Shown here one piece after another: positions 58,437 through 64,000 of a stretch of 64,000 nucleotides of DNA. This stretch comes from Actinomycetales bacterium (GTDB lineage: Bacteria; Actinomycetota; Actinomycetes; Actinomycetales; Cellulomonadaceae): NCBI GenBank assembly GCA_020444245.1, contig JAHLLI010000008.1:124001-188000 (forward strand). Reading direction: 5' to 3'. Position numbers and translations under genes: made by a program. Position 1 is the stretch's first letter. Each line of letters begins with the position of its first letter. The notes under the pieces are model-generated. The model saw only the letters and a program-made list of their open reading frames with translations, was not told the origin of the DNA and did no database searches.

Positions 58437-58448
58437 GTGAGCGCTCAC
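58437..58448. promoter_or_regulatory. LacI-type operator-like palindrome GTGAGCGCTCAC
   Basis: Perfect 12-bp palindrome with central CG, upstream of a LacI gene. Confidence 0.4.
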
Positions 58449-58560
58449 ACCGGCCTCGGGCGGCGAATCGGCGCCAGGGCCCTTGGTCCCCTGGGAGGGG
58501 TTGTGCCCTCGAGGCCCGCGTCGGCGGCTGCGTCGCGGACGGAAGCGACCCAGGCGGGAC

Positions 58561-58574
58561 GTACAACGATGTAC
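58561..58574. promoter_or_regulatory. Autoregulatory LacI operator GTACAACGATGTAC
   Basis: GTACA-N4-TGTAC upstream of LacI; contains TACAACGATGTA, repeated upstream of the SBP gene. Confidence 0.7.
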
Positions 58575-58603
58575 GGTTGCCAGGTCACCGGGGGAGGGGC
58601 GAG

Positions 58604-59638
58604 ATGGCGATGAGGCGGTCTGCGGGGGGCGTCACCATGCACGACGTCGCTGCGATGGCGGGCGTGTCGATCAAGACCGTGTCGAACGTGGTCAACGGGT
58701 ACCCGTACATCCGCCCTGCGACCAAGCAGCGGGTCGAGGAGGCGATCGAGCGTCTCGGCTACCAGCTGAACATCACGGCGCGGAACCTGCGGCAGGGCCG
58801 CACCGGCATGATCGGCCTCGCACTTCCGGAGCTGAGCCTGCCCTACTTCGCCGAGCTCGCCGACTCCGTGATCGCCGCGGCCGACGACCTCGGGCTCACC
58901 GTCCTCGTGGAGCTGACCGGCGCGGTCCGGCAGCGCGAGATCGACGTCCTGAAGAGCGACCGGCGCCGGCTGAGCGACGGGCTCCTGTTCTCGCCCCTGG
59001 CTCTCGGGCAGGAGGACGCGGGTCTGCTGGACGTCGGCTACCCCCTGGTGCTGCTCGGCGAGCGGATCTTCAACGGACCGGCGGACCACGTGACGATGGC
59101 GAACGTCGAGGCCGCCCGGGCGGCGACGGAGCACCTGCTCTCCGCCGGTAGGCGGCGCATCGCCTTGATCGGCGCCCATCCCGGCGAACGGATCGGCTCG
59201 GCGGGCTTGCGCGAGACGGGGTACAGGCAGGCGATCGAGGCCGCGGGGCTGACCGTGGACCCGGCGCTCATCGTCGAGGCAGGGCTGTGGCACCGCTCCA
59301 CCGGCGCCGAGGCGACCCACCGGTTGCTCGACTCGGGGGCACCCGTCGACGCGGTGTTCGCCCTCAACGACGCGATGGCGCTCGGTGCGCTGCACGCGCT
59401 CCACGACCGACGCGTCACCGTGCCCGACGACGTCGCGGTGATCGGCTTCGACGACATCGACGAGGCGAAGTACTCCACGCCGACCCTGACCACCGTGTCC
59501 CCTGGTCGTGAGCAGATCGCTCAGACCGCCGTCGACCTGCTGCGCCGCCGGATCGACGGCACGGCCGATGAGCCGTTCCAGCAGTTCGTGGCCGACTTCT
59601 CGATCGTGGTTCGCGAGTCGACCGCCTTCCCGCTCTGA
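58604..59638 (+). CDS. LacI family transcriptional regulator
   Basis: GVTMHDVAAMAGVSIKTVSNVVNGYPYIRPATKQRVEEAIERLGYQLN. Confidence 0.95.
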   Translation: MAMRRSAGGVTMHDVAAMAGVSIKTVSNVVNGYPYIRPATKQRVEEAIERLGYQLNITARNLRQGRTGMIGLALPELSLPYFAELADSVIAAADDLGLTVLVELTGAVRQREIDVLKSDRRRLSDGLLFSPLALGQEDAGLLDVGYPLVLLGERIFNGPADHVTMANVEAARAATEHLLSAGRRRIALIGAHPGERIGSAGLRETGYRQAIEAAGLTVDPALIVEAGLWHRSTGAEATHRLLDSGAPVDAVFALNDAMALGALHALHDRRVTVPDDVAVIGFDDIDEAKYSTPTLTTVSPGREQIAQTAVDLLRRRIDGTADEPFQQFVADFSIVVRESTAFPL

Positions 59639-59688
59639 CCGCCCGCGCCGTGTCGTTGACGAGCCGGTGCTCAGCGACGTACACTCCC

Positions 59689-59714
59689 TACATCGTTGCA
59701 TTACATCGTTGTAA
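59689..59714. promoter_or_regulatory. Tandem LacI operators upstream of the ABC/GH1 operon
   Basis: TACATCGTTGCA (59689-59700) and TTACATCGTTGTAA (59701-59714); the latter core is the exact reverse complement of the 58562-58573 core. Confidence 0.75.
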
Positions 59715-59756
59715 AGCGAATCGGGATCGCGCCCGACCCGTCCAGAAAGGCGTTCA

Positions 59757-61043
59757 ATGAAGAAGGTCATCGCTTCCGTCGCAGCTCTCACGGGTGCCGC
59801 GCTCGTCCTCGCCGGCTGCTCGTCCGGAGGTGACGGCGCTGCGTCGAGCAGCGACGCGTCCGGATCGGCGTCGGGTCCCGTCACCCTCGAGTTCTGGCAC
59901 GGCTACACCGAGGCCGACGGCAAGGTCCTCGACCAGATCGTCGCGGACTTCAACGCCTCGCAGAGCGACATCACGATCAACGACACCACCAAGACCTGGG
60001 CCGACATCGGTGACCAGCTGCTCACCGCGCTGTCCGCCAAGCAAGGACCCGACCTCGTGGCGCTGCCCGCGGAGAACCTTCCGATCTACGCCTCCAAGGG
60101 TGCCTTCGCGCCGCTCGACGACTGGTACTCGAGCTCGGAGGCTGCCGCGTCGCTCAACCAGAACGCGGTCTCGATGGAGAAGATCAACGGGTCGTACGCA
60201 GGGGTGCCGTGGGGCTTCGTGCCGCTCTCGGTGATCTACAACAAGGCGCTCTTCGACCAAGCCGGGATCACCGAGTTCCCGACCACCTGGGACGAGTGGG
60301 TCGCGACGGCCAAGAAGCTCACGATCGACCAGAACGGCGACGGCACCCCCGAGCAGTACGGCCTGGTCCTGCCGGACCACGCGACGGTCGGCAACGGGGT
60401 CTGGGCGAGCCTGTTCTACGAGGGCGGGGGCGAGATCGTCGACAAGGACGGCAATGCCGTCGTGAACTCCGCCGCGAACGTCAAGACCCTCACGTACTGG
60501 GCCGACGCGGTCATGAAGGACAAGATCTCGCCCACCGGCGTGGACGGGGTCGGCGCCGACAAGCTCTTCACCGCGGGGACCGTGGCGATGGAGGTCGGCG
60601 GCCCGTGGATGGCCAGCGTCGCCGAAGGCGCGAACATCGACTACGGCCTTGCTCAGATCCCCGCCGGCCCGGCGGGCCCGGCGTCCTCGGCGATCGGCAT
60701 CTCCGTGGCCGTGACCAACCAGGCCGACGACGCCAAGAAGGCCGCGGCCGAGAAGTTCTTCGACTACTTCTACTCCCAGGAGGTCGCCACGAAGTGGTCG
60801 CTCGGCTCCGGGTGGCCTCCGCTGCGGACGGACATCCCCGCATCTGCGGTCTCCAGCAACCCCGTCGTCGCTGCGCTGACCCCCATGGCCGGCACGGCTC
60901 GCCCGTTGCTGCCCGGAATCGCCAACAGCGTCGACGTCCTGGCCGCGGTGGACGAGGCTACCCAGAAGGCGCTCGCGGGTGGCGACCCGACGTCGCTCCT
61001 CGACGCCGCGAACTCAGCGGTCTCTGACGCGCTCGCGCCCTAG
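59757..61043 (+). CDS. Sugar ABC transporter substrate-binding lipoprotein
   Basis: Lipobox LAGC; LEFWHGYTEADGKVLDQIVADFNASQSDI. Confidence 0.94.
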   Translation: MKKVIASVAALTGAALVLAGCSSGGDGAASSSDASGSASGPVTLEFWHGYTEADGKVLDQIVADFNASQSDITINDTTKTWADIGDQLLTALSAKQGPDLVALPAENLPIYASKGAFAPLDDWYSSSEAAASLNQNAVSMEKINGSYAGVPWGFVPLSVIYNKALFDQAGITEFPTTWDEWVATAKKLTIDQNGDGTPEQYGLVLPDHATVGNGVWASLFYEGGGEIVDKDGNAVVNSAANVKTLTYWADAVMKDKISPTGVDGVGADKLFTAGTVAMEVGGPWMASVAEGANIDYGLAQIPAGPAGPASSAIGISVAVTNQADDAKKAAAEKFFDYFYSQEVATKWSLGSGWPPLRTDIPASAVSSNPVVAALTPMAGTARPLLPGIANSVDVLAAVDEATQKALAGGDPTSLLDAANSAVSDALAP

Positions 61044-61056
61044 TCCGTCCCACCCC

Positions 61057-61096
61057 TGCGGTGGCCGCCACGCCTCCTCGAGTGGCGGCCACCGCA
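61057..61096. promoter_or_regulatory. Strong intercistronic hairpin after the SBP gene
   Basis: TGCGGTGGCCGCCAC - 10 nt - GTGGCGGCCACCGCA, perfect 15-bp stem between SBP and permease. Confidence 0.8.
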
Positions 61097-61115
61097 CCAT
61101 CCGGAGAGCTCAGAC

Positions 61116-62066
61116 ATGTCAGCGACAGCACAGACGCGGCGCACGTACCGTGCGCCAGGTCAGCTGGGCGGCCGCCCGCGAGGGCGCGGCGGCCCCAGAC
61201 CCGCGAGGTTGGCGCTGGCATTCCTCCTCCCGGCGCTGCTGATCCTCGCTGCCTTCGTGTTCTGGCCCGTGATCTCAGCGCTGCGCCTGTCGTTCACAGA
61301 CAGCAGCGGGTTCGGCGCCGAGCACTTCGTCGGGCTCGCCAACTACGTGGAGATCTTCACGACCCCGCGCATCCTGCGCACGCTCGGGGTGACCACGATG
61401 TACGCGGCGATGTTCACGCCACTGACCATCGCCGCGGCCCTCGCCCTCGCCCTGCTGCTCAACCGCAGGACCCTGTGGGGCCGCGGCTTCTTCCGGACCG
61501 CCTTCTTCCTGCCGTTCATCATCTCGATGGCGGTCGCAGCATTCGCCTGGGAGTTCCTGCTCGACCCCCAGATCGGGCTGCTCAACTACTGGCTGCAGTC
61601 GATCGGGATCCATCTGGGCAACGTGCTCCAGGACCCGAACCTCGCGCTGCCGACCGTCGTGCTCGTCGCCGTGTGGAAGAGCTTCGGCTTCTACATGGTG
61701 ATCTTCATCGCCGGCCTCCAGGACATCCCGGGCGAGCTCTACGAGGCCGCGACGATCGACGGCGCGAACGCGTGGCAGAGGTTCACCAACGTCACGTTGC
61801 CCCAGCTCAGCACCACGCTGGCGTTCGTCGCGATCTTCGCGCTCATCGCCGCGTTCCAGGCCTTCGACCAGATCTACGTGCTCACCGGCGGCGGACCGTA
61901 CCGCAGCACGCAGACCGTCGTGATGGAGATCTACCAGGAAGGCTTCAAGAAGCTCGACATCGGTCTGGCCTCGGCGCTCTCGTACGTGCTGCTGGTCATC
62001 ACGCTCGTCCTGAGCCTCATCCAGTTCCGGTTCTTCAACCGCCGAGAGGAGGCGATCGCCGGATGA
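61116..62066 (+). CDS. Sugar ABC transporter permease (MalF-like)
   Basis: ELYEAATIDGANAWQRFTNVTLPQLS EAA loop. Confidence 0.94.
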   Translation: MSATAQTRRTYRAPGQLGGRPRGRGGPRPARLALAFLLPALLILAAFVFWPVISALRLSFTDSSGFGAEHFVGLANYVEIFTTPRILRTLGVTTMYAAMFTPLTIAAALALALLLNRRTLWGRGFFRTAFFLPFIISMAVAAFAWEFLLDPQIGLLNYWLQSIGIHLGNVLQDPNLALPTVVLVAVWKSFGFYMVIFIAGLQDIPGELYEAATIDGANAWQRFTNVTLPQLSTTLAFVAIFALIAAFQAFDQIYVLTGGGPYRSTQTVVMEIYQEGFKKLDIGLASALSYVLLVITLVLSLIQFRFFNRREEAIAG

Positions 62067-62926
62067 GCGCCGTCACGGTTCGGTCAGCTGCCCGTACGTC
62101 TGCGCGTCCGGTCGTGGGTCGCGCCCTCGCCTTCCTCATCGCGCTCGCCCTTGCGTTCGCGGTGCTGCTCCCGGTGCTGATCATCGCGGTCACCGCGTTC
62201 AAGCCCCCGGCCGAGATCAACGCCTTCCCTCCGGGCCTCGTGCCGACGTCCTGGACGCTGGGCAACTTCACCCGGATCTTCACCGACCTGCCGTTCGCGA
62301 GGCTCCTGGGGAACAGCTTCCTGTTCGCGGGAGGGGTGACCGCGTGCGCGCTCGTCTTCGACTCGCTCGCCGCCTACGCCCTGGCCCGGCTCGACTTCCG
62401 TGGTCGCGGCCTGCTCCTGGTGGTCATCGTCTCGAGCCTGATGATCCCGTTCCAGGCAACCCTGATCCCCGTCTACCAGCTCGTCGCGCACCTCGGCTGG
62501 GTCAACACCTTCCAGGGCATGATCGCGCCCCGCGCCGCGGACGCCTTCGGGATCTTCCTGCTGCGGCAGTTCTTCGTCTCCCTGCCGCGCGACCTGGACA
62601 ACGCCGCCCGGATCGACGGCGCCTCCGAGTTCCGGGTGTTCTGGAGCATCGTGCTGCCGAACGTCAAGCCGGCGCTGCTGACCCTGGGCATCTTCACGTT
62701 CGTCAACAACTGGAACGATCTGCTCTGGCCGCTCATCTTCACCACCGACCCCGAGATGGGCACGATCACCTCCGGCCTGACGCTGCTCACGGGGCCGAGC
62801 GGGATCCTGCCCTACGGCACGATGATGGCCGGCTCACTCATCGCCGTGCTGCCGCTGGGCCTGCTGTTCCTGGCCCTGCAGGGGCGGTTCATCGAGAGCG
62901 TCGCGACGACGGGGCTCAAGGGATGA
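62063..62926 (+). CDS. Sugar ABC transporter permease (MalG-like)
   Basis: ATGA overlap; DLDNAARIDGASEFRVFWSIVLPNVKPAL EAA loop. Confidence 0.94.
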   Translation: MSAVTVRSAARTSARPVVGRALAFLIALALAFAVLLPVLIIAVTAFKPPAEINAFPPGLVPTSWTLGNFTRIFTDLPFARLLGNSFLFAGGVTACALVFDSLAAYALARLDFRGRGLLLVVIVSSLMIPFQATLIPVYQLVAHLGWVNTFQGMIAPRAADAFGIFLLRQFFVSLPRDLDNAARIDGASEFRVFWSIVLPNVKPALLTLGIFTFVNNWNDLLWPLIFTTDPEMGTITSGLTLLTGPSGILPYGTMMAGSLIAVLPLGLLFLALQGRFIESVATTGLKG

Positions 62927-64000
62927 GCGGCCGCTGGTTCGAGGACGGCGCCCTGCACTTCGGTCTGGGCATCGAGGACACGTTCGTGCCCCAGGCGAGG
63001 CCCGGGGAGCGCGCGATCGACGAGTACGAGCTGACCGAGCACGACGTGCGCTTCGCCGACGACTTCGCCCTCGCTGCGGACGTCGGGGCCGAGCTCCTGC
63101 GGTGGGGCGTGCCCTGGTACCGGGTCGAGCCTGCCGCCGGGCGCTGGGACTGGTCGTGGACCGACCGTGCCATGGGCGCGTTGCACGGCAGCGGGCTCCG
63201 GCCCGTCGTCGACCTCGTGCACTACGGGACGCCGCTGTGGCTCGACCGGGAGTTCGCCCACCCCGACTACCCGCTGCGGGTCGCCGAGTACGCAGCGCGG
63301 TTCGCCGAGCGCTACGCGGACGTGGCCGTCGACTACACGCCGGTCAACGAACCCGTCATCCACGCGCTGTTCGCGGGTGAGTACGGCTACTGGCCGCCCT
63401 ATCTCACCGGGGTCGACGGGTTCACCACGGTCGCCGTCGCCGTGGCACGCGGTCTGGTGCGCACGCAGCACGCCGTGGTGGACGTCCTCGGCGACGCGGC
63501 GACCTTCGTCCACGTGGACGCCGCCATGGCGTTCGTCGGTGACGACGCGGCACCGGAGCACCGCGCCCACGCGGACCGGATGCGCACGCAGGTCCACCTG
63601 GTGGAGGACCTCGTCACCGGCCGGGTCGGCGCCGACCACCCGGCGGTGCCCCAGCTCCACGCCGCGGGCTTCGGGGACGGTGACCTGGCGTGGTTCGCCG
63701 GGTCCGCCGTCCAGCCCGACGTCATGGGCGTCAACTACTACCCGCGTCACTCGACCGAGCGGTACGAGGCAGGCGTCACGCACACCGGTGGCTTCGCCGA
63801 CCCGCGGCCGTCCGTCGACCTCGGGGTCGACGGACTGCGCGCGGCGCTCACCACCTTCGCCGATCGGTACCGGGTGCCCGTCATGATCTCCGAGACCTGC
63901 GTCACCGCATCGGAGGCCGAGCGGATCGACTGGCTCGACGAGTCGGTCCGCGTCGTGGAGGAGCTCCGCGGCGCCGGGGTGCCGGTCGTCGGATACACGT
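62923..64000 (+). CDS. GH1-like beta-glycosidase (truncated by window end)
   Basis: ATGA overlap; MSGRWFEDGALHFGLGIEDTFVPQ...ELLRWGVPWYRVEPAAGRWDWSWTDRAM...VDYTPVNEPVIHALFAGEYGYWPPY...DVMGVNYYPRHS. Confidence 0.8.
   Translation, partial: MSGRWFEDGALHFGLGIEDTFVPQARPGERAIDEYELTEHDVRFADDFALAADVGAELLRWGVPWYRVEPAAGRWDWSWTDRAMGALHGSGLRPVVDLVHYGTPLWLDREFAHPDYPLRVAEYAARFAERYADVAVDYTPVNEPVIHALFAGEYGYWPPYLTGVDGFTTVAVAVARGLVRTQHAVVDVLGDAATFVHVDAAMAFVGDDAAPEHRAHADRMRTQVHLVEDLVTGRVGADHPAVPQLHAAGFGDGDLAWFAGSAVQPDVMGVNYYPRHSTERYEAGVTHTGGFADPRPSVDLGVDGLRAALTTFADRYRVPVMISETCVTASEAERIDWLDESVRVVEELRGAGVPVVGYT

Overview
64 kb chromosomal window from a high-GC actinobacterium. The GH94 protein reads like Cellulomonas cellobiose phosphorylase, so a Cellulomonas-like host is likely (inference). 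Coding is dense, with about 56 supportable CDSs plus hundreds of spurious antisense ORFs. No rRNA, tRNA, CRISPR array, transposase or prophage was recognised. Main blocks: (1) start of a GH92 gene, DUF1349, LOG-family, TauE-like, Raf-kinase-inhibitor-like and DUF4914 genes; (2) two TetR loci, one driving an MFS pump and one divergent from an epimerase; (3) EF-G-like GTPase and GH94 cellobiose phosphorylase; (4) ROK regulator + ABC sugar importer + GH15 + GH31 + MFS; (5) MTHFR, erythrin-VIT1 protein, second MFS, phosphoglucomutase; (6) GT2 plus a 1505-aa internally duplicated membrane protein; (7) pheA, PLP decarboxylase, MarC, DGK, serS, HAD, LacI, EamA; (8) a complete conservon (cvnABCD-like) and a PIN-like protein; (9) LacI + ABC importer + GH1 (truncated by the window end). 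Most interesting non-obvious signals: a ~75-bp intergenic repeat built around the palindrome GTTCGCATGCGAAC, with two same-orientation copies bracketing a divergent TetR/epimerase cassette; the tandem-duplicated membrane protein; a shared 12-bp operator linking a LacI regulator to its transporter/GH1 operon; a CebR/CelR-like operator before GH94; perfect intercistronic hairpins after both sugar-binding-protein genes; paired hairpins in the conservon leader; and recurrent leaderless promoter architecture. No search or folding software was run; all product names come from reading the translations.
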